A model generated the notes under the pieces. That model made no database searches. It was not told the origin of the DNA and saw only the letters and a list, made by a program, of their open reading frames with translations. A stretch of 64,000 nt of DNA from Coprobacter tertius (GTDB lineage: Bacteria > Bacteroidota > Bacteroidia > Bacteroidales > Coprobacteraceae): positions 1 through 64,000 of the forward strand of contig NZ_JANDHW010000002.1 in NCBI RefSeq assembly GCF_024330105.1, in the 5' to 3' direction. Position numbers and translations under genes: made by a program. The first letter of the stretch is position 1; each line of letters starts with the position of its first letter. This document shows positions 1 to 8,923 of the stretch, piece after piece.

Positions 1-344
<344 letters not shown>

Positions 345-2063
345 ATGAAGAATCGAATCATAACCGGCCTGCTGATAACGGCCGCTTTAGCCGCCGGATG
401 CAACGACGAACTCATTCCCGAGGCGGAAACGACGGCATCGGGAGGCATAGGCGATCCGGTAACGGTGCAACTCTCGCTCGACCTGGCGGCGTATAACCTG
501 CTGCCGGGAACGGAAGGCCGTAGCGCAGAGACTTTCCGGCCGGTAAGGGCTTCGTCTCCCGTGATGGACGTAGAACTGACGGTTGTCCCCGATACGGCGG
601 CGTATTCCGGGACGCGGGCGGGAGAACCGGGACTCGAATATGCTGTGTGGGGATACGCCGTATTCCAGTTCGACGGGACGGCCGCTAAATCGAAACTGGT
701 AAGCAAGCAGTATGTCAATTGCCCCGACGGGGTGATCGACCCTCGAAGCATTACCCTTAACAAGCAAGAGGGGAGACAACGCATCGTGGTTATCGGCAAT
801 GTGCTCGAGTCTGATTTTAGTCGACTCAATGTAGGTGGATGGTATAGTGTTTATGAGACGCTGCAAAATGATTTTAAACTTTCGACGGGAATGCCTCGAT
901 TTCCGTTAAACACTTACGGTAATCCGGAAAAAGATAAAATTGTTATTTGCGGGCAGACCGACGTAACGCTTACCGCCGCCAATCCCATTCAGGTTTCTAT
1001 CCCGTTGCTGCGTTCCGTCTCGAAAATGAATTTCAATATTCAGGTAGAGGATTCCCTGCAAGCAAAATTCAATACCTGGGATGTGAGTGTGTTTGTTCCG
1101 GATATAAGTTTTTACAACATTATGGGGCGTATACCCGTTTTTCCGAACGTTTATAATGCTGTAGGCTTGGCACTGCTGACGGGGCATCAGGGAGGCGAGT
1201 TACCACCCTTGTCGACCTACGTGCCCGTGAGTTTGCAACACGATGTACCCGGTACATCGTTTACCGAACGGGTAAATAACGCCCCGGTAGGGAACATTTA
1301 CCTGCAGATAACCGCCAAAAATGTGGTCGGCGGGGTGGGAAAAGAGGTGGTGGTGTACAAAATACCCCTCGGGATGAATTTCGAAGAAAGTTACAGCATA
1401 CAGCCCAATTGCGAACTGAATTATACGATCCGCCTGAAAGGGGTTTCTGAAAAAGATCCTCACGTGGTGAGAGTTGTTCCGGGATATTTTGCCGGCGGGT
1501 TGAAAGCCTGGAACGACGCCGGGGGCGAGGTGCCTGTTAACGATGCAGGGGCCGTGAAATTCCGGTACGCCAAACGCATAGAGGTATATTCTTTACCTCT
1601 TGCAGACCCCATTAATCCCCCCGGTAGTTCTCCCTCGAGTATGAGTTTTTGGATTACCCGTAATGGATCTACTCTTCCTTTAGATATTATAAGGAATATG
1701 ACTTCTTATACCGATGGTTTCGAAAATACGAAAGCCGCTATGGCGGAACCCGATCCTTGGATAGGAATCCGGCCGGCGATCGCTTGTTATCGGCTTAACG
1801 GGCTGCAGCCTTCCGATGGGTATAGCCCCGCCGACTGGTACCTGCCCTCTGTCGTAGAGACAATTGGGGTGGCTTCTGCGAAAAACATATTTCCTCCCTC
1901 CGAGGAAGGGCGTTTCGGCATTTGGTCATCTACTTGTAATTTGTTGTATAAGGTCGAAAGCGGTCCGTATGCTTATAGTGCGGATGTTAAAAGTTCAATT
2001 ATATCCTTAAATACATTTAATATCATGTATTATGTGAGAGCGGTACGCCAGATAAATGATTAA
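345..2063 (+). CDS. Fimbrillin-like (Mfa/DUF4906-type) surface lipoprotein
   Basis: This 572-residue protein begins with a lipoprotein signal whose lipobox ends AALAAGC (Cys19), so the mature protein should be acylated and exported to the cell surface. The mid-region (motifs AVWGYAVFQFDG, RIVVIGNV, LLRSVSKMNF) resembles Bacteroidales fimbrillin/Mfa-like adhesins of the DUF4906 type. The C-terminal portion ends in a DUF1566/FISUMP-like lectin-fold signature (ADWYLPS, WSST, YYVRAVR). It overlaps the start region of the next gene and probably forms an operon with it. The coding sequence is noticeably richer in G+C than most of the window, which suggests different ancestry or recent transfer. The family call rests on pattern similarity; the exact role (fimbrial tip or anchor) is inferred. 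Confidence 0.65.
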   Translation: MKNRIITGLLITAALAAGCNDELIPEAETTASGGIGDPVTVQLSLDLAAYNLLPGTEGRSAETFRPVRASSPVMDVELTVVPDTAAYSGTRAGEPGLEYAVWGYAVFQFDGTAAKSKLVSKQYVNCPDGVIDPRSITLNKQEGRQRIVVIGNVLESDFSRLNVGGWYSVYETLQNDFKLSTGMPRFPLNTYGNPEKDKIVICGQTDVTLTAANPIQVSIPLLRSVSKMNFNIQVEDSLQAKFNTWDVSVFVPDISFYNIMGRIPVFPNVYNAVGLALLTGHQGGELPPLSTYVPVSLQHDVPGTSFTERVNNAPVGNIYLQITAKNVVGGVGKEVVVYKIPLGMNFEESYSIQPNCELNYTIRLKGVSEKDPHVVRVVPGYFAGGLKAWNDAGGEVPVNDAGAVKFRYAKRIEVYSLPLADPINPPGSSPSSMSFWITRNGSTLPLDIIRNMTSYTDGFENTKAAMAEPDPWIGIRPAIACYRLNGLQPSDGYSPADWYLPSVVETIGVASAKNIFPPSEEGRFGIWSSTCNLLYKVESGPYAYSADVKSSIISLNTFNIMYYVRAVRQIND

Positions 2064-2082
2064 TCGGGAAACAAACAACACA

Positions 2083-2763
2083 ATGAAACGTAAAGAAATG
2101 AATAAGATTTTATACCGGATATGCCTGTGCGCGGCAGCCCTTTACGCGGGTGGTTTTACCGGAGCCTCGGCGCAGTACATCCTAAAAGAGACGCTCCCTG
2201 GCTTTAGTGCCCCGGTAGCGGTATTTTATGCCGACGGCATGCCCGATGCGGCGGTATGGCCCTTCGGTACGAATCTGATGAGGAACGGGGCCACGATACG
2301 CCACAACACGAGCGGGGGAAATGAAAACAACCCGAATATCAACGGCCGGGTACCGGCGCGGTTTATCGTGGCGCCGGCCGACATCGCTCCCGGTACGTGG
2401 GCGAATGTGTCGGGCTTTGAAGATGCCGCCAATTATAATACTAAAGCCGATTTTACCAAGCCTGTCGCCGGCGCCGGTTGCCGGGGGTTAACTACGGGCG
2501 GGCGAAGTTGGCGGTTGCCCACCGTAGGGGAATTGCTGATGATACGCATCTTTCAGGAAGCGGTCGACGCCATTTATCCCGCTCATCCCATGATAGAGGG
2601 GGAATACTGGTCTTCGACAGAAAGTACAACAAGTGGTAATTCATATTCTGTCGTTTTCGGCTTTCCGGCTACCGGTGACGCGTATCTTGCCGTATATACT
2701 CAATGGTACAACAGTTCAAAACCGCTCCCCGTTCGGAATGCCCGATGCGTCAGCGATTATTGA
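2083..2763 (+). CDS. Secreted DUF1566/FISUMP-like protein of the fimbrial locus
   Basis: The ATG at 2083 gives a protein of about 226 residues with an N-terminal hydrophobic signal (ICLCAAALYAGG...ASAQ). The open frame extends back to an ATG at 2056 that overlaps the previous stop, but the signal-peptide architecture favours 2083 or 2098. The C-terminal half carries GRSWRLPTVGELL, EYWSSTES and RNARCV. These match the lectin-like DUF1566/FISUMP domain also seen at the end of the upstream lipoprotein. It shares that gene's elevated G+C and codon style, so the two likely act together in a surface structure. The specific function is unknown. Confidence 0.6.
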   Translation: MKRKEMNKILYRICLCAAALYAGGFTGASAQYILKETLPGFSAPVAVFYADGMPDAAVWPFGTNLMRNGATIRHNTSGGNENNPNINGRVPARFIVAPADIAPGTWANVSGFEDAANYNTKADFTKPVAGAGCRGLTTGGRSWRLPTVGELLMIRIFQEAVDAIYPAHPMIEGEYWSSTESTTSGNSYSVVFGFPATGDAYLAVYTQWYNSSKPLPVRNARCVSDY

Positions 2764-2813
2764 AGGGAGATGTCCCCCTCTTGTTATTATGAGGCGGAAC
2801 CGGGGGATCTCTC
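2764..2813 (+). terminator. Stem-loop after surface-protein operon
   Basis: An imperfect inverted repeat (GAGAT..CCCCC against GGGGGATCTC, with an inner CCTC/GAGG) follows directly after the stop codon. There is no T-tract, so it may be a processing hairpin or part of a dispersed repeat rather than a strong intrinsic terminator. Confidence 0.4.
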
Positions 2814-2928
2814 GGGACGTCACTAAGGCGTAAACGATTATGGGGCGATTACCCGAAGTGAAACGGGCAGGGGATTTATTGCTGTCATTCACGATAATAA
2901 AGGGACTCAGGACAACAGGTGCTCGGTA

Positions 2929-3600
2929 TTATTTAAATATTTCGGTATACGATAATTCTTTAGCATCGGCATATTCGGTAAGTAAACAGCCGGTAAGCCT
3001 TACTGCGTTTCCGAGTTGCTCCCCGCCGGAGTAGGCATTGATGATAATTAGTATTTCACGAGTAGCCAGGGTGAGTTTCGTACGTTCTTCGTCGCTGGTG
3101 GGAGTCCCGATAGGCCCGGTCCTGTCTCTGTAAACCGGGAGACCTTCGATGTTGAGTAATCCTCGCCCGATGCCCTGGAATTCTTCGTTTGCGTTTCCTA
3201 CTCCCAAAATCAGATCGCCGTTTATTTTTTCTGCATCGAACCCTCCGATTGAAAAACCGGTATGCATCGATACCAGGTTGATAAGATCGACTAAAGTAGA
3301 GATTCGATACAGTTCCATTCCTTTTACGATACGTCGGCAGAGAGCCTCTGCCGAGGGCCGGTAGCGATTGGGATCTTTTCCCAATGCTTTGTAAGCCGCT
3401 CGGGTAGAACGTATCGCTTCCCGTTTATTGATATCCGGTAAAGTATAGGTTTCCTTAATCCTTCGACTTTCTGCGTCGATTTCTTGCCAAAGCCGCGGGT
3501 TAAGGGCCGAGTTATGCACTTTAGCCGTTATAACGGCAGCATCGAATTGAGGGCATACCGATAAAAACTTTTCGGAAACAGTCACTTTTATTCCGGTCAT
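2929..3600 (-). CDS. B3/B4 tRNA-binding-domain protein
   Basis: This protein of about 223 residues (start MTGIKVTVSEK) resembles the stand-alone B3/B4 domain found in the phenylalanyl-tRNA synthetase beta subunit. Typical stretches are KALGKDPNRYRPSAEAL, LVDLINLVSMHTGFSIGGFD and a late TREILIIINAY. In the synthetase this domain recognises or edits charged tRNA; stand-alone versions have no firmly established role. I chose the start at 3600, not the longer open frame to 3663, because its ATG overlaps the upstream flavin reductase stop by 4 nt (ATGA), which is classic translational coupling. The two genes are therefore one transcript. Confidence 0.75.
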   Translation of the reverse strand: MTGIKVTVSEKFLSVCPQFDAAVITAKVHNSALNPRLWQEIDAESRRIKETYTLPDINKREAIRSTRAAYKALGKDPNRYRPSAEALCRRIVKGMELYRISTLVDLINLVSMHTGFSIGGFDAEKINGDLILGVGNANEEFQGIGRGLLNIEGLPVYRDRTGPIGTPTSDEERTKLTLATREILIIINAYSGGEQLGNAVRLTGCLLTEYADAKELSYTEIFK

Positions 3601-4097
3601 TTCTTCAGGATATTTACGATTTCTGCTACATACATGCGGTGGTATCCCGCGCCGTTGTACCATTTTCCGGGAATATCGGTCTCGATAAAATTTGTTTTTT
3701 TCAGGTCGTCATAATACAGTTTCCGGCATTCGAGTGTCAGGCGCGATTGTTCGAAAATGATATTTCCTCTCTCGGTAATACGAGGAATGAGGCCGGTCTC
3801 TTTAATTTTATCGGTATCGCGCCCCGATTTGCTTCCGCATATTTTGTGTATTCCTTTGTTTTCTTCTCCGAGAAAAGAGAGGGTAAAATCTTGGTTGGCT
3901 TCGATAAACTCGTAGGTATATCGTTCGGGTCGGATAAAAACGAAAACAACGGGTTTATTCCATAAAAAACCGATTCCTCCCCAACTGGCAGTCATCGTAT
4001 TGAATTTTTCTTTTGTTCCGGCTGTTACCAGCATCCATTCTTTCCCGATGGTTTCAAAAAAGTTTTCATCGAGATCTGTTACATTTATTTTTTCCAT
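3597..4097 (-). CDS. Flavin reductase-like FMN-binding protein
   Basis: This 166-residue protein matches the flavin reductase-like (split-barrel FMN-binding) family. Features include an early MLVTAGTKEKFNTMTASWGGIGFLWNKP stretch (quoted only in part elsewhere), followed by VFIRPERYTYEFIE and FTLSFLG, the usual FMN-pocket elements. Proteins of this type bind FMN and reduce flavins or small substrates in the cytoplasm; the true substrate here is unknown. It is first in a two-gene unit with the B3/B4-domain gene, overlapping it by 4 nt. Confidence 0.8.
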   Translation of the reverse strand: MEKINVTDLDENFFETIGKEWMLVTAGTKEKFNTMTASWGGIGFLWNKPVVFVFIRPERYTYEFIEANQDFTLSFLGEENKGIHKICGSKSGRDTDKIKETGLIPRITERGNIIFEQSRLTLECRKLYYDDLKKTNFIETDIPGKWYNGAGYHRMYVAEIVNILKK

Positions 4098-4311
4098 AAA
4101 CCTACTATTTATACTGGGAAATGTTCATGATACTGATTCAATTAATTTTCTTAGATGCTCTTTTGACCAATTCCGCAAGAGTATAGCGGCATAGCAAGCC
4201 GAAATTAGGAACATGACTCATATAATCACAGTGAAACCGGTCTTGTTGCGGCCAATCCCGTCTTATTTTACCTTGCCGGTTTTTCTCTTTTAGAATTATT
4301 TAGTCGCAGAA

Positions 4312-5442
4312 TTATACACCTAATTCTCTTTTTAACCACACCTTCATCACGGGATCGGGAATAATGGTTTGACGCTTTTCGATCTCGATAAGCTCTTTCT
4401 TGACCAATGCCCGCTTTACGATGCTGACATTAGCCGATGAACCGAGTTGATATTTCTGCAAAACCTCTTGCGTGGTAAATTCGCTATGGACTCCATCAAT
4501 AATGGCTCGCAAAAAATTCATCTGATAGGTCGTTAGGCTTTCGGTCTGCTTCTCGAACAACGGTGTATTCTGGTCGATGATATCCTGATATGCCTCCTCG
4601 AAATCCTTCTCCGTGGCAACTTTATCCGTATGAATCCATACCAGCCACGCCAACTGCTGCACATACGAAGAGTGATTATCCACTCTCTGACAGATTTTTT
4701 CGGCTAACTCTTTCGAAATCCGCTTTCCCGTAGCTTCGAAACGGCCACAAATATAATCCACCCAGTTCGCCGTCCCGATTTTTGTCAAATAGATAGCGTC
4801 TCCGAATTTATAGAACGGAAGGCTTCTTTTTTCAAAAAGTTCGTTCATCAAGTGTTTTTTGCTGCCGAATAAGCAGTAAGATACCGAATTCTGTAATTGC
4901 CAGATCGAGCGTAACCGCTTCTGGAATGTTTTGGAATCTTTGAATTCTGCAATTTGCTGGAACTCGTCGATGCAAATAACGATATTACAACCTTTTTTTT
5001 GCGCTATCTTTTCAGGGAGTTGCAGGATTTCATCGATCTCGTTGCTCTTGGGATTCATTTCAAGCGATATTGAAAAATCCGTCATCGGATCGGTTCCCAT
5101 CGATATTTTAGGACTGATTCGTGAAAGAAATAATTTGGCATGCTCCAACCATTCATCCAACTTTGAAGAGGTTTGTTTGAGAATGGCCGAAGCAAATGCG
5201 TCATAGAAATCCTTGTCACTACGGCAAGAAAAAATATCGATATAAACGACCTTCAATTTGTCGGACTGCGCCAAGCGACACGCTTTCTGCACCAAAGAGG
5301 TTTTACCCCAACGGCGAGGCGAGATCAATACCGTATTCACTCCATGCTGGAAATTCAATACCAGTCGAGAGGTCTCTTTTTCCCGGTCGGTGAAATTATC
5401 GCCCGATGTTGCAACACCGAATATGAAAGGTTTTTTCTCCAT
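4312..5442 (-). CDS. AAA+ ATPase of the ATPase_2 (archaeal-type) family
   Basis: This is a cytoplasmic protein of about 376 residues starting MEKKPFIFG. Walker A is SPRRWGKTSL (residues 41-50), Walker B is VICIDEFQQI near residue 155, and a C-terminal winged-helix-like region (EFTTQEVLQKYQLGS) follows. This architecture is common in Bacteroidetes genomes, often in many paralogues, with no agreed function; STAND-like regulation or a mobile-element link has been suggested for the family. Start 5442 is preferred over 5469 because a TATCTTTG promoter element on this strand lies at 5467-5474, overlapping the longer start. It is flanked by long gene-free DNA on both sides, consistent with an independent accessory insertion. 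Confidence 0.75.
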   Translation of the reverse strand: MEKKPFIFGVATSGDNFTDREKETSRLVLNFQHGVNTVLISPRRWGKTSLVQKACRLAQSDKLKVVYIDIFSCRSDKDFYDAFASAILKQTSSKLDEWLEHAKLFLSRISPKISMGTDPMTDFSISLEMNPKSNEIDEILQLPEKIAQKKGCNIVICIDEFQQIAEFKDSKTFQKRLRSIWQLQNSVSYCLFGSKKHLMNELFEKRSLPFYKFGDAIYLTKIGTANWVDYICGRFEATGKRISKELAEKICQRVDNHSSYVQQLAWLVWIHTDKVATEKDFEEAYQDIIDQNTPLFEKQTESLTTYQMNFLRAIIDGVHSEFTTQEVLQKYQLGSSANVSIVKRALVKKELIEIEKRQTIIPDPVMKVWLKRELGV

Positions 5443-5466
5443 AATCTTCAAATGTAATTCCAAGCA

Positions 5467-5474
5467 CAAAGATA
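5467..5474 (-). promoter_or_regulatory. Promoter -7 element for the AAA+ ATPase
   Basis: TATCTTTG on the minus strand matches the Bacteroidetes -7 consensus TAnnTTTG and ends 25 nt upstream of the chosen ATG at 5442. No good TTTG -33 element is seen, which would suit activation from the adjacent repeats. Confidence 0.5.
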
Positions 5475-5512
5475 AGTAATATATCTATTACTAATAACAT
5501 TATTACTAATAA
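5475..5512. repeat. ATTACT repeats upstream of the ATPase gene
   Basis: A 12-base unit TATTACTAATAA occurs twice (5486-5497 and 5501-5512) with a 15-nt period. The inverse half-site AGTAAT (5475-5480) forms an inverted repeat with the first copy. Their placement at about -10 to -45 relative to the ATPase promoter suggests an operator for a dimeric regulator, possibly the ATPase's own product. Confidence 0.5.
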
Positions 5513-5884
5513 ATTTGTTTTAGGCCATGCTTTTCTCTTCAAAATCTGCTGTCTACTCCTCGATAACGGGCTTCTTACTTTCCCTCTTATCGACATCCAA
5601 GGTATATGCATGAGGCAAGTGTTTCACCCTAATGAAAGTGATTATGTCTATTCATTTGCCACTACACTATTCGTCCGGCATCGTACAACCTCTTTGCCTC
5701 TGCTTGCAGATGGCATGGCAACCTTCGTAAGAAAATTGGAAGATCTTACAAATTTAAACGTTATCTTTAAAGAAGCAATAAAGCGGAAGGCCTGAATGCG
5801 ATCACCGGATCAATTTATCGCCTCTTATATGGTAATTTCGAAAAAATGGTTTATATTCGTATCAAATTAACAAATTCAGATTTT
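5513..5884. other. Gene-poor interval
   Basis: I see no convincing gene between the ATPase promoter region and the membrane-protein gene. A 61-codon plus-strand open frame (5610-5795, ending KLEDLTNLNVIFKEAIKRKA) has a plausible protein-like tail but no recognisable family. It could be a remnant of a decayed gene or chance. Confidence 0.35.
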
Positions 5885-6676
5885 ATGGAAAATTTATTAT
5901 TCTCGGTAAGAGATTCGGTAAAAACAGGCTGGAAGCTGGCGAAAAATAACCTCGTGGTTTTATGCGGGCTGATTCTGGCTTATACAACGATTTATTATGC
6001 GGTATATTTTACGTTTTTGCCGTCGAACAAACCTGATTTCGGTTTTTGGGTTACGATGTTATTCTTGCTGTTGTTTTCGGTGGTATTTTCTTTGGGCTTT
6101 TATAAGTTATGTCTCGATATTGTCGACGGTAAAGACGCCGAATTTTCGGCTTTTAAGGAAGGGTTAAAGAAATTAAAGACGTATTTAGTTCTGGTATTTA
6201 TTTATCTCGGTTTTATTATTGTCGTTTCTGTTTTGTTTACGTTTGTATTTTTACTGATCGTTTTGGTTTCCGGTGCGCATAATTACGCGGCGGCTATGAA
6301 TCCCGAATCGATTTCCAAATCTATGATTATACTTATCCCTTTGGCTATTTTCTGGGTCGCTATTTTGCTGTTTTTGATACGATTTATGTATGCGCCCATC
6401 ATCATCGTCGATACCGATAAGGGAGCGGTAGAGGCTTTGAAAAGAAGTTGGGAGATTACGCGCGGCAAATTCGGTAAACTGGTAGCGTTGGGTATTGTAT
6501 TCCTTCTGATTAATATAGTAGGCTTTATCGCGCTTATCGTGGGTATTTTCGTTACCATGGCGGTAACATCTGTCGGTTTTGCCGTATCGTATCGCATGCT
6601 TGCTTACGAATATGATTTAAAAAATAAAGAGGAGAAAATTGAGGGGAAAACGGATACCGTTCTCCCTGCGGAATAA
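5885..6676 (+). CDS. Polytopic inner-membrane protein, function unknown
   Basis: This protein of about 263 residues starts MENLLFSVRDSVKTGWKLAKNN. It has about six hydrophobic segments (for example VLCGLILAYTTIYYAVYF, VTMLFLLLFSVVFSLGF, LVALGIVFLLINIVGFIALI) and a conserved-looking EALKRSWEITRGKFGKL loop before the last segment. That loop and topology recall the DUF975/GlpQ-membrane-domain type of integral membrane proteins. I prefer ATG 5885 over an in-frame ATG at 5846, because the longer N-terminus (MVYIRIKLTNSDF) is not typical. It is followed 27 nt later by a GT87-like gene and may be co-transcribed with it. The C-terminus is a charged cytoplasmic tail. Confidence 0.65.
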   Translation: MENLLFSVRDSVKTGWKLAKNNLVVLCGLILAYTTIYYAVYFTFLPSNKPDFGFWVTMLFLLLFSVVFSLGFYKLCLDIVDGKDAEFSAFKEGLKKLKTYLVLVFIYLGFIIVVSVLFTFVFLLIVLVSGAHNYAAAMNPESISKSMIILIPLAIFWVAILLFLIRFMYAPIIIVDTDKGAVEALKRSWEITRGKFGKLVALGIVFLLINIVGFIALIVGIFVTMAVTSVGFAVSYRMLAYEYDLKNKEEKIEGKTDTVLPAE

Positions 6677-6703
6677 AATTAACAGGAATATATCGGAAAG
6701 CAG

Positions 6704-7891
6704 ATGCGTAGTATAGTGCGTTTTTTTAAAAAACCGTTTTTTTCTGATTATCGTACCACATCGGTATTATGGCTTGTGTTAGCCATTACCGGTGTGGTAT
6801 TGAAATTTTTGAAGGGCCCCGGGTCTTATAATAACTATCTTATTTTTAAGAATGTATATTGGCATGCGGTCGACGGTGTTTCTTTGTATGGACATTATCC
6901 CGAGTTGTATTTCGATAAAAATCATTATGGGCCGTTCTTTTCTCTGATTATAGCTCCGTTTGCCGTATTACCCGACTTTTGGGGTGTTTTATTGTGGGTG
7001 ACCGGGAATGTGATGCTGTTGTATTGGGCCGTAAAACAGTTGCCTCTCGAACGCTGGCAGCATGCGCTTATTTATTGGTTGACGGTAAATGAAGTTTTCG
7101 CATCTGTCGTAAACCAACAGTTGAATCTCGGTATTGCCGCCATCCTGATTTTGTCTTATACCTTGATTCGGGATAAGCGTGATTTCTGGGCGGCATTCCT
7201 TATTATGGCGGGTACTTTTGTAAAATTGTACGGAATTGTGGGTTTGGCTTTCTTTTTCTTTTCCAAGCAGAAAAAACATTTTATTTTATATTGTATATTC
7301 TGGGCGGTTGTCATGTTGGTATTGCCGATGCTCTTTTTCGGTACCGATTATATCCTTCAGCAATATGCCGGATGGTATGAGTCGTTACAGATAAAAAACG
7401 GAGAAAACATGTTTTCTCCCATGCAAAATATATCCTTTCTGGGAATGGTACGAAAGATATCGGGTAACGCGGCATATAGCGACCTTTGGCTTATTGTCCC
7501 CGGATTAGTATTATTTTTCTTACCCTACTTGCGTATCAGCAGATACGGAGATAAACGCTTTCAGATGTTACTGCTTTCATCGGTATTATTGTTTACCGTA
7601 TTATTTAGTACCGGAAGCGAATCGAGTACTTATATTATTCCTTTTACCGGAGTGATTATTTGGTTTCTGGTTACTCCCGAAAGACATGGGTGGAAATATA
7701 GCAATCTGGCTTTACTGTTGTTTGCATTGATATTTACAGGATTTTCTTCCTCTGATCTTTTCCCCCGGTTTATTCGTATGGAGTACATCCGCCCTTACGC
7801 ACTGAAAGCATTACCTTGTATGATCGTGTGGTTATTCGTGATATATGATATGTGCAAGGGGAAATTCGTTAGTAATTACAGGAATAAATAA
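6704..7891 (+). CDS. GT87-like (DUF2029) polyprenol-sugar glycosyltransferase
   Basis: This 395-residue protein has roughly ten membrane spans and a periplasmic motif region HYGPFFSLIIAPFAVLPDFWG, characteristic of glycosyltransferase family 87. That family of GT-C enzymes transfers sugars from polyprenyl phosphate donors outside the membrane (mannosyltransferase PimE is the known example). The acceptor here is unknown. The short spacing to the upstream membrane protein suggests one transcript, and the gene ends just before a strong hairpin. The family call is from motif and topology; substrate is not inferable. Confidence 0.75.
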   Translation: MRSIVRFFKKPFFSDYRTTSVLWLVLAITGVVLKFLKGPGSYNNYLIFKNVYWHAVDGVSLYGHYPELYFDKNHYGPFFSLIIAPFAVLPDFWGVLLWVTGNVMLLYWAVKQLPLERWQHALIYWLTVNEVFASVVNQQLNLGIAAILILSYTLIRDKRDFWAAFLIMAGTFVKLYGIVGLAFFFFSKQKKHFILYCIFWAVVMLVLPMLFFGTDYILQQYAGWYESLQIKNGENMFSPMQNISFLGMVRKISGNAAYSDLWLIVPGLVLFFLPYLRISRYGDKRFQMLLLSSVLLFTVLFSTGSESSTYIIPFTGVIIWFLVTPERHGWKYSNLALLLFALIFTGFSSSDLFPRFIRMEYIRPYALKALPCMIVWLFVIYDMCKGKFVSNYRNK

Positions 7892-7896
7892 AAAAA

Positions 7897-7915
7897 GGTT
7901 GTCATCCCGACAACC
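7897..7915 (+). terminator. Hairpin after the GT87-like gene
   Basis: GGTTGTC, loop ATCCC, GACAACC form a 7-bp stem 5 nt after the stop codon, preceded by an A-run. It is followed by AATCTTTG rather than a T-tract, so it might be an RNA-processing element instead of a simple terminator. Confidence 0.55.
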
Positions 7916-8065
7916 CAATCTTTGTAAACCTTAAATCTAATACTATGAAAAAACATAGTACAAATATAAGGTCGTTTTTTGTATTTGCAAATGATTTGTA
8001 TAAAAATTCGTGTCGATTTAACTATGTTTATGTGAAATATCTCATTTTGTTAACAAATCATTTTC
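7916..8065. other. Convergent intergenic with second hairpin
   Basis: Downstream of the GT87 hairpin comes CCTTAAATCTAATACTATG, then ACTATG-AAAAAA-CATAGT, a 6-bp hairpin at 7942-7959. A short leader-like ORF beginning MKKHSTNIRSFF could be read here but runs into the convergent esterase gene. This tandem arrangement looks like a conserved non-coding module; see findings. Confidence 0.4.
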
Positions 8066-8899
8066 TTATTTTACAAGAGGATGTTTCCCCTGAAAATAGT
8101 TTTTAAAGAACAACATATGATATTCGACTGCGTTTGTCCAGTAATCCCAATCGTGGCCTCCCGGTCGTAAAATAAAGTCGTGATTTATTCCTTTTTGCAA
8201 TAACATATTGTGAGCATCTTTATTTACTTGTAGAAAAAAGTCGCCTACTCCGCAATCGATAAAAATGGCCAGGCTGTTATTGGTGAGTTTATCAAGTTGG
8301 GTTATGACGGTATACTGATTCCAGCGTTCTGTATTGTCTTTATATTCGCCGATTTGTTTATTCATTTTCCAATAACCCGGGAAGGGACGTATATCGAGGC
8401 CTCCACTCATACTGCCTACCGCTCCGAAGATATCCTGATGCCGTATTGCAGTCCACATGGCTCCGTGTCCTCCCATGCTCAGACCGGTAATGGCGCGTCC
8501 TTTGCGATTGGCGATAGTCCGGTAATTTTTGTCGATATACTCTACCAATTCTTTCGAGAGAAAAGTCTCGAATTGGGAAGAAGGATTTATCGGGCTATCC
8601 CAATACCAGCTCGCTTCTCCATCGGGGCAAACTACGATCATGTTATGTGAAGAGGCTAAACGGGGTAAGGACGGCTTCTTTTCGATCCAGATTTTATAAT
8701 TATTTCCGTATCCGTGCAGGAGATACATAACAGGAAACAATTCTGTCGTTTTTTGGGAATAAGTATCGGGTAGTATAATTACACATTTAATTTCCCTTTG
8801 CATTTTGGGACTGTAAACTTTTAACGTATCTACTTGCGCGGCTCTTATGTATGAAAAGGGGATACATAGAAGCAAAAGAACAAATAATTGTTTTTTCAT
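8066..8899 (-). CDS. Secreted esterase, esterase D / XynZ-like family
   Basis: This 277-residue protein has a cleavable signal peptide (FVLLLLCIPFSYIRAA, cut near residue 20). It has an alpha/beta-hydrolase fold of the putative-esterase (PF00756) family. The oxyanion region is YLLHGYGNNYKIW, the nucleophile elbow is GLSMGG with Ser141, and the probable catalytic His is in GGHDWDYW near residue 255. Relatives hydrolyse feruloyl or acetyl esters on plant polysaccharides, or S-formylglutathione when cytoplasmic. The export signal favours a periplasmic carbohydrate-esterase role. It lies 24 nt downstream of the DUF3843-like gene on the same strand, so co-transcription is likely. Confidence 0.8.
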   Translation of the reverse strand: MKKQLFVLLLLCIPFSYIRAAQVDTLKVYSPKMQREIKCVIILPDTYSQKTTELFPVMYLLHGYGNNYKIWIEKKPSLPRLASSHNMIVVCPDGEASWYWDSPINPSSQFETFLSKELVEYIDKNYRTIANRKGRAITGLSMGGHGAMWTAIRHQDIFGAVGSMSGGLDIRPFPGYWKMNKQIGEYKDNTERWNQYTVITQLDKLTNNSLAIFIDCGVGDFFLQVNKDAHNMLLQKGINHDFILRPGGHDWDYWTNAVEYHMLFFKNYFQGKHPLVK

Positions 8900-8923
8900 T
8901 TTTATGGATTCAGATGGTTTGTT

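Noticed and set aside
5610-5795. 61-codon ORF between ATPase and membrane protein
   Set aside because: No family, signal or promoter; noted only as a possible remnant, not called as a gene.
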